Made by a program: the position numbers and the translations under genes. Of a DNA stretch of 38,361 nucleotides, positions 38,251-38,361 are shown one piece after another. How positions within the stretch are numbered: the first letter of the stretch is position 1; each line of letters begins with the position of its first letter. Source of the DNA: a virus; IMG/VR virus record IMGVR_UViG_3300031565_000147, positions 1-38,361 of that record; one strand, written 5' to 3'. A model generated the notes under the pieces. The model made no database searches. It saw only the letters and a program-made list of their open reading frames with translations, and was not told the DNA's origin.

Positions 38251-38361
38251 GATTCAGCATTTGATTAACTAATTAACTTTTCAAAGATACAAAAAATTAA
38301 TCAATTTGTTAATTAAGCCAAAATCTATGTAGAAATATGAATTTTCGGACTTACGACTTAT
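38251..38361 (-). promoter_or_regulatory. Upstream region with possible Bacteroidota -7 box
   Basis: On the minus strand TATCTTTG (38289-38282) is an exact TAnnTTTG box about 30 bases before the ParB-like start. No TTTG is at the expected 19-21 bases upstream (only AT-rich sequence), so the assignment is moderate. It could start the long late operon. The window ends at 38361. Confidence 0.4.

Noticed and set aside
1-38361. tRNA or rRNA genes
   Set aside because: No cloverleaf with a recognisable T-arm (GGTTCGAATCC type) or rRNA segment was noticed on either strand; this was by eye only.

Overview
The window is AT-rich, with A-rich leaders before most starts and at least one exact Bacteroidota promoter (TTTG, 19 nt, TATCTTTG). 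It carries most of a contractile-tailed phage or prophage of a Bacteroidota host. The virion genes are a mosaic: a lambda-type head (small and large terminase, portal, ClpP-like protease, gpD-like decoration protein, gpE-like capsid protein) on a Mu/P2-type contractile tail (sheath, tube, frameshifted chaperones, tape measure, and baseplate proteins like Mu gp43 to gp48). No integrase, transposase, repressor with a clear family, DNA polymerase, tRNA or CRISPR array was seen, so the phage genome is probably incomplete here.

Layout. Bases 1-2870 (minus strand): a small early-type operon with an ERF-family single-strand annealing protein, a DUF1367-like protein and small unknowns. Bases 2898-2945: two divergent promoters sharing one perfect 16-bp palindrome. 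Bases 2999-9892 (plus strand): an accessory region of about 16 mostly tiny genes of unknown function, including several Cys-rich proteins, a two-TM protein and a PP-loop ATPase of the PAPS-reductase type. Bases 9894-38250 (minus strand): one long late operon read from right to left, in the order ParB-like protein, glycosyltransferase, terminase, head, neck, tail, baseplate, fibres, lysis (M15 endopeptidase, holin, small membrane protein). One plus-strand HTH-like gene (33727-34005) interrupts it.

The most unusual part is the plus-strand accessory region. From about 3570 to 8015 it is a nearly continuous chain of units, each bounded by its own inverted repeat (up to 19 of 19 bp, sequence different for every unit). 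Neighbouring repeats overlap by 3-4 bases at a shared TAAC or GTTA core, and these two core types alternate along the chain. Some units hold a whole gene, some hold half of a gene, and some hold only a hairpin. Two of the non-coding units (5022-5077 and 7344-7473) look much like integron attC sites. The last two genes of the left operon carry the same signature on the opposite strand. I read this as an integron-like or otherwise hairpin-based cassette array inside a phage; this is inference, and no recombinase is visible.

Other points: a 239-bp intergenic sequence is present twice in direct orientation, bracketing the 10-kb baseplate and fibre block; a classic -1 frameshift site (T TTT TTG) joins the tail-assembly chaperone to a 58-codon extension that fills the gap before the tape-measure gene; a gp48-like baseplate protein is fused to an NHL beta-propeller; two virion genes encode Sec signal peptides; and a small protein of the fibre region has a paralogue in the head cluster.
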